A stretch of 57,884 nucleotides of DNA. It comes from Leptospirales bacterium. Lineage in GTDB: Bacteria; Spirochaetota; Leptospiria; Leptospirales; Leptospiraceae. Made by a program: the position numbers and the translations under genes. This document shows, one piece after another, positions 8,215 through 18,300 of the stretch. How positions within the stretch are numbered: the stretch's first letter is position 1; the number at the start of each line of letters is the position of its first letter. The notes beneath the pieces were generated by a model. It was not told where the DNA came from, ran no database searches, and saw only the letters and a list, made by a program, of their open reading frames with translations. Location: positions 1 through 57,884 of the forward strand of contig JAAFIR010000033.1 in assembly GCA_013297885.1 (NCBI GenBank), written 5' to 3'.

Positions 8215-9507
8215 TCAACTCCTCAAACTTTCTATTTCGGAAATTTCTTTTGGAATCATAAAAGTCAAGTTAATTGGTTTTTTTTCATTTACCAAAATAT
8301 CATCTTCAATGCGAATCCCAATTCCTCTAAAATGTTTTGGAATTGATTTATCAGTTGGATCAAAATAAAGTCCAGGTTCAATTGTAGTAATCATTCCATT
8401 TTCTAATTTTCTACTTTTTCCATCTATAAAATATTTTCCAACATCATGAACGTCCATTCCAAGCCAATGACCAGTTTTGTGCATATAGAATTTTTTATAA
8501 TCTTCTTTTTCAAAAATTTTATCAACTGAACCTTTTAGTAATTTTAAACTTTTTAATCCTTCAATTAAATTATAAACTGTTTTTTTATGAATTTCAAAAA
8601 ACTCTGTTCCTGTTGTTACATAAGAAATTGCTTTTTTTTGTACATCCAAAACTAGTTCATAAATATCTTTTTGAGGGCTAGTGAATTTTTTTGAAGATGG
8701 AAAAACTCTTGTTACATCAGCAGTATAATAATTTTTTTCAGCCCCAGAATCAACTAGTATCAATTCATCTTTTTTAATTTGAGAATTATTAGAAGTATAA
8801 TGAAGTACACAAGCATTTTTTCCAGCTGCAACAATATGACCATACCCACCTCCCCAACATCCTGAAGAAAGATATTCTCTATCCAAAATTGATTCCAATT
8901 CATATTCATACATTCCAACTTTGGTTTCTTTAAACAAAGCCATATGACCTTCAGCAGTAATTTTTGCTGATTCCAAAATTAAATCAATTTCTTCATCCGA
9001 TTTAATTAATCTCATTTCATGTAAAAAATTTGGAAGCTGGATTTTTTCAGGACCAAATTCGCCATTTCGACTTCTTTGGTTCAAATTTTCAATAATTGAT
9101 AAAATTTCTTTATCACGTTCTAAATTTTTTCCATAAAAATAAAATAGTGTATGAATATTTTTTAATAATTCAAACGATTTCTCTTTCCATTCAGTTGTAT
9201 CAAAACCAAATTCCAAATTTAATTCTTTTTTTGCTTTTTTATTCCCAAGACGAATTCCAGTCCAGATTTCTCTTTCTTTAATTTTTGGTAGAGTAAAAAT
9301 TGCTGAAGTTTTTTCTGTTAAAAACAAAATCCCATCTGATTCATTTATTCCAGTTAAGTAATAAAAATCGGAATCTTGTCTAAATTTATATTCTACATCT
9401 CTATTTTTTGTTTGATGTGAACTAGCAAAAAGTAATAAAGCCTCACCTTCCATTAATTTTTTTTGAACTAAAGAAATTCTATTTTGATAAATATTCATAA
9501 TTAACAT
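8215..9507 (-). CDS. pepP: Xaa-Pro aminopeptidase (aminopeptidase P)
   Basis: 430 residues in two parts: an N-terminal creatinase-like domain (1-165) with the aminopeptidase P opening (FRQDSDFYYLTGINESDGILFL), then a pita-bread metallopeptidase domain. The metal ligands are visible as VDSGAEKNYYTADVTR (two Asp), HKTGHWLGMDVHDVG (His), TIEPGLYF (Glu) and GIRIEDDI (Glu). It removes N-terminal residues preceding proline, using two Mn ions, in the cytoplasm. The start could be 9507 or an ATG nine bases inside; neither has a clear ribosome-binding site. It is divergent from the histidine kinase gene across an 88-base promoter region. Confidence 0.93.
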   Translation of the reverse strand: MLIMNIYQNRISLVQKKLMEGEALLLFASSHQTKNRDVEYKFRQDSDFYYLTGINESDGILFLTEKTSAIFTLPKIKEREIWTGIRLGNKKAKKELNLEFGFDTTEWKEKSFELLKNIHTLFYFYGKNLERDKEILSIIENLNQRSRNGEFGPEKIQLPNFLHEMRLIKSDEEIDLILESAKITAEGHMALFKETKVGMYEYELESILDREYLSSGCWGGGYGHIVAAGKNACVLHYTSNNSQIKKDELILVDSGAEKNYYTADVTRVFPSSKKFTSPQKDIYELVLDVQKKAISYVTTGTEFFEIHKKTVYNLIEGLKSLKLLKGSVDKIFEKEDYKKFYMHKTGHWLGMDVHDVGKYFIDGKSRKLENGMITTIEPGLYFDPTDKSIPKHFRGIGIRIEDDILVNEKKPINLTFMIPKEISEIESLRS

Positions 9508-9595
9508 TGATTTAAAAATTATATAATTGTCAAAGCAAGTTTTATCATCTAAATATTGCTTGATTAGTTTCTAATTTTACTAATTACTATTATAT

Positions 9596-12064
9596 ATGAA
9601 GTTTTTTTTGTTTTTTCTTCTCTTTCTAAATTGTCAAAAACCTGCCAATACAATATTCCCTAAAGCAATAAATGGATATTTAGATTTAACAGAATGGGAT
9701 TTTTCAAATAAAAATTTAATTTTTTTAGACGGAGAATGGGAATTTTATTACGGCGAAACGGAGAATTATACTGAAGATAAAAAAGATTTTATTCGAGTTC
9801 CATCTTCATGGCATAATACTAAAACAATTAAAAAAAAAATAATTTATGATAGAAATGGTTTTGCTACTTATAAATTGAAAGTAAAATTAAATCCAAATCA
9901 TGATGAGTTAATTTTACAAGTAAAAAAAATTTTCACTTCTTATAAACTATTTATTAATGATGAACTTTTTTCTGAAGCAGGAAAATTTTCTAAAGATGAA
10001 AAATCTTCAAAACCTTGGCTAGATAATGTTCACTCGAAAGTTATAGCTAAAAATGTCAATGTTCTTGAAATTGTAATTCAAGTTAGCAACTATCACCATA
10101 GAAGATCAGGTTTAGTTAATTCCTTGGCACTATCTTCTGTAGATCATATATTCAATTCTGAATTAAATCATATTGCAAAGGATGTTTTTTTAGCAGGGGG
10201 AACTTTCTTACTTTTTATTATAAATATAGGTTTATTTTTTTTAAGAAGAAAAGAATTTCATTATTTATATTTTTCTTTAGTTTGTTTATTGATTGGGTCT
10301 CAAACAATTCTTACAGGTGAAATGTTTTTCCTGAAAATTTTTCCAAATTTAAGTTGGGAATTTTTAATTAAATCTGATTATCTTTCAACTTATAATGCAA
10401 TGGCATTTTATTTGTTATTTTTAAATAGCTTGTTTCCAATAGAATTTAATAAATATTTTAAATGGTTTTTTAATTTTATTTTTTTTGGTTTTTCAATTAT
10501 AGTATTTTTAACCTCAAGTAGTTTTTACACACTTCTTAACCCAATAATGGAAATGTTTATAATTTTAGCTTTTATATATTTACTTTTTTCTTTAATTTAT
10601 GCAACATTTAATAAGTCAAAAGGTTCATTGCCACTACTTGCTTCAACGATTATTACTTTTATAGCAGCTTTAAATGATATTTTTTTTGATGTTAGTTTTT
10701 TTCATTCTACGTTACTAACACCATATTCTTTATATTTTGTATTTGCTTCTCAATCATTTATTTTAAGTTTTCGGTATGCAGATGCATATGACCAAAATGA
10801 AAAATTTAGATTTGACTTAGAAAACTCAAAAATTGATTTAGAAAAAAAAATCAGTGATAGAACAAAAGATTTATATTTAAAAAATTATGAGTTAAGTGTG
10901 GCAAAACTTGAAGCTGAAAAAAGTAATCAAATTAAATCAAATTTTTTAGCTAACATAAGCCATGAAATTAGAACTCCACTTAATGGTGTTATTGGCATCA
11001 CAAGTTTATTAAAAGATTCTCAATTAAATTCAGAACAAAAAAATTACCTTGATGTAATCTCTAATTGTGGTGAAACAATTATTTCTATCATAAATGATAT
11101 TTTAGATTTATCCAAAATTGAAAGTGGAAATTTTAAATTTGAAAATCGCGAATTTAATTTAATTCAATTAGTAGAAAATTCAATCAACTTATTTGAAGCT
11201 AAAGCAAAAGAGAAAAATCTTGTTGTTAAAATTAATTTTCCTAAAGAACTTAAAGAGAAAAATTTTCTAGGGGATTCATTAAGAATTACTCAAATTTTAA
11301 ATAATTTATTAAGTAATGCAATTAAGTTTTCAATAAAGAATGGATTTATTTCTTTTAACGTTAATTTTGAAGAAGAAAAAAATCAAATAAGATTAAAATT
11401 TGAAATTCATGATACGGGAATAGGAATTTCTGAAAATAAACTAGAAGAAATTTTTGAACCTTTTAAACAATCTGATGTTTCAATTTCTAGAAAATTTGGT
11501 GGCACTGGACTTGGGCTTTCAATTTGTAAAAAATTAATTTTAATGATGGGTGGTAGTATTTATGTAAAATCAAAACTTGGAGAAGGTTCAAGTTTTTATT
11601 TTAACTTCATTCTAGAAAATTCAAAAACAAATAAATCTACAATAGATAAACCACAAATCAGAAATCAATTATCAAATACTTTTCCTTTTAAAATACTAGT
11701 TGTTGATGACAATTCTCTTAATCAAATGATTTTACAAAAATTTTTAAATAAACTAGGATATAAAGATATAAAACTTGTCTCTAATGGAATAGAATGTATA
11801 GAATTTTTAAAACTTATGGATTTTGATTTGATTTTTATGGATATTGATATGCCCGAAATGGATGGAATTCAAGCAACAAATATCATTTTAAATGAAATGA
11901 AACTTCAGCCAATAATAATCGCATTTACAGCAAATGCAGTAGAAGGTGATAAAGAAAAATATCTAAGTAATGGATTTAAAGACCATTTAACAAAACCTTT
12001 ATATATTGAAAAATTACAGGACTTAATTTTATATTGGGGTGAGAGTAAATTTCAAAAAAAATAA
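9596..12064 (+). CDS. Hybrid histidine kinase, 7TMR-DISM type, lipoprotein-like N-terminus
   Basis: 822 residues. The N-terminus ends in a lipobox-like LFLNC (Cys13). Residues about 25-185 form an extracytoplasmic 7TMR-DISM extracellular-type domain (FLDGEWEFYYGE, then FATYKLKVKL). Seven hydrophobic segments follow (about 195-405), then a coiled coil. The HisKA motif SHEIRTPLNG places the phospho-His at about 456. The HATPase domain has NLLSNAIKF, DTGIGI and GGTGLGLSI. A C-terminal receiver domain has LVVDDN and FMDIDMPEMDG with Asp at about 749. No output domain follows, so phosphate must pass to another protein; SixA-type phosphatases act on such relays in other bacteria. The ligand is unknown. 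Confidence 0.92.
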   Translation: MKFFLFFLLFLNCQKPANTIFPKAINGYLDLTEWDFSNKNLIFLDGEWEFYYGETENYTEDKKDFIRVPSSWHNTKTIKKKIIYDRNGFATYKLKVKLNPNHDELILQVKKIFTSYKLFINDELFSEAGKFSKDEKSSKPWLDNVHSKVIAKNVNVLEIVIQVSNYHHRRSGLVNSLALSSVDHIFNSELNHIAKDVFLAGGTFLLFIINIGLFFLRRKEFHYLYFSLVCLLIGSQTILTGEMFFLKIFPNLSWEFLIKSDYLSTYNAMAFYLLFLNSLFPIEFNKYFKWFFNFIFFGFSIIVFLTSSSFYTLLNPIMEMFIILAFIYLLFSLIYATFNKSKGSLPLLASTIITFIAALNDIFFDVSFFHSTLLTPYSLYFVFASQSFILSFRYADAYDQNEKFRFDLENSKIDLEKKISDRTKDLYLKNYELSVAKLEAEKSNQIKSNFLANISHEIRTPLNGVIGITSLLKDSQLNSEQKNYLDVISNCGETIISIINDILDLSKIESGNFKFENREFNLIQLVENSINLFEAKAKEKNLVVKINFPKELKEKNFLGDSLRITQILNNLLSNAIKFSIKNGFISFNVNFEEEKNQIRLKFEIHDTGIGISENKLEEIFEPFKQSDVSISRKFGGTGLGLSICKKLILMMGGSIYVKSKLGEGSSFYFNFILENSKTNKSTIDKPQIRNQLSNTFPFKILVVDDNSLNQMILQKFLNKLGYKDIKLVSNGIECIEFLKLMDFDLIFMDIDMPEMDGIQATNIILNEMKLQPIIIAFTANAVEGDKEKYLSNGFKDHLTKPLYIEKLQDLILYWGESKFQKK

Positions 12065-12156
12065 TTTACTATTAAGCTTATTTTATAGTTTGCTATTTTA
12101 AATCAAAATTTTAACTTATTTCATTAATTAATTGAATCACATCTGGGAGTATCTTA

Positions 12157-13134
12157 ATGGCTAGTATTTACAAAAAAATCAAAGGAAGAAACTATGATAA
12201 ATCTTTATTGGATATTGCAGATAAATCTGTTTCTGGGAAAGGCGACGGAAGAATTTCTACGGATGATGCAAAAAAACTTTTAAAAGCGGTTAAAGACTCA
12301 AATATTTATTCAGATGTTGAAAAAAAAACAATGGAATACATCCGTGATAAATACCAATTTACTGATGCAGCAGATAGTTTTTTTAGATCTGAAATTCGTA
12401 AGTGGGCGGCTTCAAAAACAAGCTCAGTAAAAATCACAAAACCTGCTAGCAAAAAAAAATCAGCAACAAAATCTATAATCAAAACTTCTCAAAAAATAGT
12501 AGATTCAACTCTTCCTTTAATTAATAATGAAGTATCAATTTCGAATCCAGTAACTTCTCCTAAGTTAAAAAAAGTTGATGATATAAAAATTGAAAACATA
12601 AAACCTTTCCCTTGGTGGATAATTTTACTTTTAGCGTTATTATTTATCTTATTATTAATGTTTAGATTTGGATGTATTACAAATAAAAATCCAATTTTAA
12701 AAACTAGTGAAAAGAACCCAAACCCTCTTTCTACACCAATTTTAAAAACACCTGAATTAATTTCACAAACTCAAAACCTTTTACCTGATTTTAAAAAAGA
12801 AGATATTTCAAAACTAACTTATTCATTTAAAAAGAAATCTTTTAACCTAAATGATGAAACAAAAAACTCATTAACAAAACTTGCTGAGTTTTTAAATAAA
12901 AATCCAAATTCTAAACTACAGATTATTGGTCATTCTTGTGATCTTGGTACAGATAGCTTGAATCAAAAATTTTCAGATTTGAGATCAAATAAGGTCAAAT
13001 TGTACTTAATTTCAAAAGGAATAAAGTCCAATAGATTAATAGCACTTGGAAAAGGTGAATCAGAACCAATTGCTCCAAATGATATCGAAGAGAATAGACA
13101 AAAAAACAGAAGAGTACAATTTATTTTAGAATAA
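12157..13134 (+). CDS. OmpA-family protein with Leptospira-type N-terminal domain
   Basis: 325 residues. A charged cytoplasmic N-terminal domain (1-90) holds GDGRISTDDAKKLL, which resembles a degenerate EF-hand loop. A basic linker follows, then one membrane helix (PWWIILLLALLFILLLMF, about 152-169), a periplasmic spacer, and a C-terminal OmpA peptidoglycan-binding domain (about 225-325) with IIGHSCDLGTDSLNQ and the NRRVQF ending. OmpA domains usually clamp the envelope to the cell wall through diaminopimelate. There is no signal peptide; topology is N-in with a single anchor. It is followed one base later by the DUF4349 gene, and both share an FRFG motif at the membrane border. Confidence 0.85.
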   Translation: MASIYKKIKGRNYDKSLLDIADKSVSGKGDGRISTDDAKKLLKAVKDSNIYSDVEKKTMEYIRDKYQFTDAADSFFRSEIRKWAASKTSSVKITKPASKKKSATKSIIKTSQKIVDSTLPLINNEVSISNPVTSPKLKKVDDIKIENIKPFPWWIILLLALLFILLLMFRFGCITNKNPILKTSEKNPNPLSTPILKTPELISQTQNLLPDFKKEDISKLTYSFKKKSFNLNDETKNSLTKLAEFLNKNPNSKLQIIGHSCDLGTDSLNQKFSDLRSNKVKLYLISKGIKSNRLIALGKGESEPIAPNDIEENRQKNRRVQFILE

Positions 13135-13135
13135 A

Positions 13136-13987
13136 ATGAATAAAAAAAATTTTTTTGTTTTAACTTTAATTTTTTTTATAATGTTTATTTTTAGATTTGG
13201 ATATACTTTTTTAGAAAAAGATTATCCTTCAAATAATACTACTTTTAAAGATAGTTTTGAAATTGGTAGGAAGAACTATGCTTCTGAAAAAAAAATAACT
13301 TCTGAAGGTTTAAGTTCTAAAGTCGATCAGAAGTATGAAAAAATTGGTTCTATTAGCTCAAATACAAATGAATTTGAAAAATCAGAAATAGAAATAAGAT
13401 CTTTAATAAATTCCACAAAATCGATAATTCAGTTCGAGATGAATTCTGGACTTGTAGGATCAAGATCACTACAACTTGGAATAGGAGTTGAACCTGATAA
13501 ATTTGATTCGATGATTACTGAAATAAAAAAAATTGGAAAAATCATTTCTACACAAGTTAATAAAACTGATAAAACTTCAGAATTCAGTAATTTACAAGCT
13601 AAAAAAAATTCTTTATTTAAAACTAGAGAATCTTTACTAGCTTTAAAAAAAATCTCCAACTCTAAAGTTGAAGAGTTAATCAATCTTGAAAATAAAATTC
13701 TAGAGATTGAAGAGTCAATTCAAAACCTCGGGGTCTTTCTTGGACAATTTAATTTAGAAAATGAATTCTGCACTATAAAATTTACTCTTCTTGAAAAAGG
13801 AGAAAAAGCTTCAGAAGGTATTTTTATAAAATTGCTTAAAAAGATAAAGTTATCAATCATATGGACAATTAAATATTATTTTCTTTTAATGTTTGGTTTA
13901 AGTTTTGGGTTTATTGCTTTATTAGTGTTTATAAAAATTTTAGAAAAATTTTCTTTAACTAGAGAATTTATGGATAAATTAAAATAA
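13136..13987 (+). CDS. DUF4349 membrane protein
   Basis: 283 residues with an N-terminal membrane helix (FFVLTLIFFIMFIFRFGYTF), a periplasmic domain rich in coiled coil (about 125-205), and a C-terminal membrane helix (about 240-266), the standard DUF4349 layout. The family-typical core GVEPDKFDSMITEIKKIGKIISTQVNKTD is present. The function of the family is unknown; an envelope role is likely because it is tied to the OmpA gene one base upstream. The CBU_0592-like gene overlaps its 3' end in another frame. Confidence 0.83.
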   Translation: MNKKNFFVLTLIFFIMFIFRFGYTFLEKDYPSNNTTFKDSFEIGRKNYASEKKITSEGLSSKVDQKYEKIGSISSNTNEFEKSEIEIRSLINSTKSIIQFEMNSGLVGSRSLQLGIGVEPDKFDSMITEIKKIGKIISTQVNKTDKTSEFSNLQAKKNSLFKTRESLLALKKISNSKVEELINLENKILEIEESIQNLGVFLGQFNLENEFCTIKFTLLEKGEKASEGIFIKLLKKIKLSIIWTIKYYFLLMFGLSFGFIALLVFIKILEKFSLTREFMDKLK

Positions 13988-14226
13988 AAAACTATTCAGA
14001 TATAATTGGAATACTAGGAGTTGTTACAATTTTAATTACTTATTTTCTTTTACAGATTGAAAAAATTTCCTTCAAATCTTTTTGGTATTCTTTTTTAAAT
14101 CTATTAGGTTCAATACTTTTATTGATTTCACTATTATATAATTGGAATTTACCTTCGGTAATTATTGAAATATTTTGGATGATTATCAGTTTGTATGGAA
14201 TTTATAAATTTTTAAAATCGAATTGA
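13978..14226 (+). CDS. Small membrane protein, CBU_0592 family, no AUG start
   Basis: An uninterrupted reading of about 82 codons to TGA at 14224-14226. It contains the CBU_0592 pattern: SDIIGILGVVTILITYFLLQ, then SFKSFWYSFLNLLGSILLL, then NLPSVIIEIFWMIISLYGIY, giving three membrane helices. No ATG, GTG or TTG lies in frame upstream of the conserved domain; after the in-frame stop the first usable codon is ATT at 13978, inside the end of the DUF4349 gene. Translation may start at ATT by coupling, arise by frameshift from the DUF4349 frame, or the gene may be newly broken. The 3' end overlaps the convergent minus-strand gene by 15 bases. Confidence 0.65.
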   Translation: MKIKNYSDIIGILGVVTILITYFLLQIEKISFKSFWYSFLNLLGSILLLISLLYNWNLPSVIIEIFWMIISLYGIYKFLKSN

Positions 14227-15390
14227 ATAAGTCAAATCAAATGCATTACCCATTTGTCCAAACGGATTTCTTTCTGGTATTAAAGTTACAAATAAATTTG
14301 TTTCTGAAACTTCATTCATTACTGTAAAAATTCCTCTTTTACGTCCTGTGAAAAAATATGCATCTATCAAATTGATTGTATAAAGCCCAGCAAAGAAAAA
14401 ACCAACTCTATTTACGTTTTGCCAACTTACCTGAAGTTCATCAACTTTATCATTATAATCATTATTTACTTTTGTGCCATACAGTGATAATGGAAAATTG
14501 AATGGTTGATTTATAAATGAGTTTTGATAAGCCAAACTATTAACATCATTTTTATCTCCGCGATAATCTCTATATGAATATGCAAATAAAGGAATAGAAA
14601 TCACAGCGAGACCCATATAAATTCCACCTCTCCATTTTTTTGCTTTTGAATTCATATCAATACCAGCAGCATATTGTCCCCATCCAGGAAAAATCATTGA
14701 TCTTAAAAAATAGGATCTTGCTAATAATGTTGCTTTAGTTTTATCTTCAGTCCCAAATTTTTTGATTTTATCATCTCTTTCTACTTTCTTTGCTTTATTT
14801 TCTGCATCAGTTAGTTTATAATCTACAATAAAGAAATCTGGCTTTTCAAAAGTTTTTCCAAGTGGGTTAATAATTCGAAGATCATAACGACCTTGCTTGG
14901 CAGTTGTCAAGTCTAACACGAATTTAAGTTCTTCGCTTGAATTAACTACAATTGTTTTTACAGGAATTTTACTATCTTTGTTAAATACTTCAATTTTTGT
15001 ATCAGCAACAAAGTTTTTTCCTGTTATAAAAATTTCCTGATTTTTCTCTTTTAATGAAGCAAAGTAAAATTCGTCTATCGCACCTTCTGGTTCTAAGCTT
15101 AACTGCACAGAAAGAGGTGACCATTCTGTATAAAGAGTTTCTTTTTTAGAAGTTATTACAGCTACACGATATTCATACAAACCTTCTTTTAACGAATCAA
15201 CTTTATATTTATTAACCTTTGGACCAACTCGTTTTGTTACTTTTACAATTTTAGTTTTATAATCCCTTACTTCAATTAAATATTCAATAGCAAATTTTGA
15301 TATAGCCCATTCAATTTCGTTTTCTCCACCACCAAAAACTGGAACAGAAAAGAATATAACAAAAATAAAAATAATTATTTTATTCAACAT
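14212..15390 (-). CDS. Secreted FN3/IPT-like protein with DUF5683-type membrane domain
   Basis: 392 residues. A signal peptide (MLNKIIIFIFVIFFSVPVFG) is followed by a fibronectin-like domain (about 30-100, ending YTEWSPLSVQL). Next comes a beta-sandwich of IPT/TIG character (about 105-190, EIFITGKNFVADTKIEVFN). The C-terminal region has SMIFPGWGQYAAG (about 230), typical of DUF5683 proteins, with hydrophobic segments near 255 and 330. It overlaps the FecR gene by 11 bases and lies third in the cyclase operon. A periplasmic or surface role in the envelope is inferred; no enzyme motif is visible. Confidence 0.75.
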   Translation of the reverse strand: MLNKIIIFIFVIFFSVPVFGGGENEIEWAISKFAIEYLIEVRDYKTKIVKVTKRVGPKVNKYKVDSLKEGLYEYRVAVITSKKETLYTEWSPLSVQLSLEPEGAIDEFYFASLKEKNQEIFITGKNFVADTKIEVFNKDSKIPVKTIVVNSSEELKFVLDLTTAKQGRYDLRIINPLGKTFEKPDFFIVDYKLTDAENKAKKVERDDKIKKFGTEDKTKATLLARSYFLRSMIFPGWGQYAAGIDMNSKAKKWRGGIYMGLAVISIPLFAYSYRDYRGDKNDVNSLAYQNSFINQPFNFPLSLYGTKVNNDYNDKVDELQVSWQNVNRVGFFFAGLYTINLIDAYFFTGRKRGIFTVMNEVSETNLFVTLIPERNPFGQMGNAFDLTYSIRF

Positions 15391-18300
15391 ATAACCTCGG
15401 ATTATTTAATATTTCAGGTGCAGCAGGTTTATCTTCTGAAGGTGTTGAAATTACAAATTCATTTACTATTGGTTCACCTCGAATAACTTTTCCACCTCTA
15501 TCTTTATATGTAGCGTATAATTTCCAATAATACACTCCATCTTTATAATTTTTTGGGTCAGCCATTCCATAAACCTGTCCACGAACTTCTTTATTTTCTT
15601 TAGGTTTTGTATCTGGTTCTAAATTTTCATATAATTCCCATATATAAGAATTTGCTAATTCATTTTTATCCCATTTAAATTGAATTTCTTTTAAATCTAA
15701 TGGATTAAAAACTTGTTTAGGTTCAGGATATGTTGGATTAGGAATTGGAACTTCACCGGGAGATATATTTAAATTAAAGTCAGAAGTTTTAGGGTTTGTT
15801 TTTAAACTTTTTCCTTCTCTAGAACTATAATTGATGATAACTGACCATTTATAATTACCAGGTTTAATTGCTGAATCGGCTACATTAAAAATTGTATCTG
15901 ATTTCACAGTTGTTTCTTGCATAAAAACTTTATTTGTAAGTGAGCTTCTAACTGTTACAGTGTATGAAATAGCTTTTTCATTTTTTTCCCAAGTTAAAAA
16001 AGTCTCCCATTTATCGTTTGGTTTAATTTCAGCAGAATTAATTGGAGACTTTAAAACTGGAACAGGTGGAGTTCTAGATGGAATTTTTAAATTAAATTCA
16101 TGTCTTGTTGGATTTGATTTTAGAATTTTTCCATCCCATGATTTATAATGAATTACTAAATCAAGTGTATAAGTTCCTTCTGAAATTGTTGTTGGAACGG
16201 AAAAAATTTGATTTAAATCAGCAGTTTGTTTTTGAAAAACAGGCTTATTTCTTTTAGCATTTTTTTCATGAACATCAATTTGGTAAAAAGCAGCTTTATC
16301 GTTTTTTTCCCACGAAAAATTAACTTCTTCAGCATCGTTTGCAGTCATCTCTGCACCATTTGAAGGAATAGTAATTTTAGGAGTTGGTGGATCTACTTTT
16401 GGAACCTGTACATTAAATGTGCTCACAATCGGTGGACTTTTTGAAATTTTACCATCTTTACGAACATAATTAATTGCAATTCCCCAAGAAAATTTTCCAT
16501 CAGAAAATTTTTGAATATCTTTATAACTTAAATTTGTTTCTGAAACTGTTGCTTTATAAATAACTCTTCCGTTGGACTTATTTGCTTCTTGGATAAAAAT
16601 TTCATAGGACTGTGCAACTGTAGAAGGAGTCCAAGAAAATTGAATTTCTTCTTTACCAACTCCAACAGATATATTTGAATCTTGGCTAGGTTGAGTTAGT
16701 CTTATTGTTGGGGAGCTTAAAATTGTGAAAGAATTTACTTCTGATTTTGAAATTTCAGTATTATCTTTTGAAACTAATTTTAATCTCCAATAAAATTGAC
16801 CCTCTTCTTTAAAAACAACTGATTTAGTAAAACCTTTAACTATATCATTTTTATTATCAACATTATTTACGATTTGTGTAAATGATTTATCTTTTGAAAC
16901 TTCCAAAATAAAATTACCTAATGCATCTGAGCGATTCCATTTAAAAGCAATCTCTTTATTAGAAGGCATATCAATTTCAGATAAGTTTTCTGGGTAAACT
17001 AATTTAAGTGGTTCAGGATCAGCAATTTTAAAACTAATTATTTTTGAATAATCAGACTTTCTTCCATCAGGTAATATACCTCTAACCCTATAAAATAAAG
17101 TTCCTGGTTGCTCTTTTAATTTTGGTTGAGCTAAATTAATTTTATGATTCCCAGTGTATAAATTTCCTAAAAACTCTTGTGACTTAGAAATTTCTAAATC
17201 ATAAGAATCAAAATCTCTGTTAGCTCTCCAATTAAAATTCACCTTTCCTTTTTCAAAAAATTCTGAATTAAAACTAGTATTAGAGTTTGGAGAAATTGGT
17301 TCTGGAGGATCTGGAATTGCTTGCTCTTCTATTAAAAACTTAACTGTTGGAGCAATCATTTGAGGAATATCAGGGAGACCAGGTTTTGTTTTTACTCTGA
17401 TATAAAATACCCCTTTTTGATTTATTTCTACTGAAGTGGTATTTTGGAAAGCATCATCTGTTTTAATTATATTTTTAAAATCTATATCACTGGCAATTTC
17501 ATATTTATAAGAACTTGCATTTTCATTTTTTGTCCAACCAATTGGAATAACAGGAAATTTTTTTGAATAATTAAAAACTTTTCCATCATTAGGATTAGTT
17601 ATTTTAATAGGCGAATCAGAAACAATTTTGAATTTTCTTATTTCAGAATATTCTTGCTTGCCTCCAACAATATTTTTTGCTCCGAGTCTCCAGTAATAAT
17701 TGCCATTACTTAATTTCAAAGTTTTTGATAAATCTCTGGGTATTAAAAAAGATTTATTGTTTTGTTTAAAATATTTATCATTTGCAATTTCAAGTTTTAA
17801 TTCAGTTACTTTTTCTACTTCTGCCCATTTTAATTCTACTTCAAAAGTTTCCTTGGTAGTAGAAAAGAAATAACTATCAGCAGGTGAAAATAATTGAAAT
17901 CTAAGTGGTCTTACATCTATATTCGCATTTTTAATTTCAGCAGTTTGGTTTTTTTCTAAAACTTGCTCTTGGCCATTCAACTTTACTAATGCAGTTCCTG
18001 TCTCAACACGAACATCAATATTTTCATCTTCATTTTTTGAGATTTTAGTTTGGCCTTTTCCCATCTCTACAACTTTATCACCGCTTTTAATTGAAATATT
18101 TGAATTTTCGTTTGCACCTTCGGTGGAAATTGAACCTTGTTCAAAATTAATATTTAACTTACTTTCATCAAAATCTAAATAAATCATTGAATTATCTGAA
18201 AGTTTAATTTTGGTGTCATCTTTTAAAGTTAAGACAGCATCAGCAAAATCCATTGTACGAATTGTATCTCTATTTGCGACAGGAATTTCTCTTTCTAACT

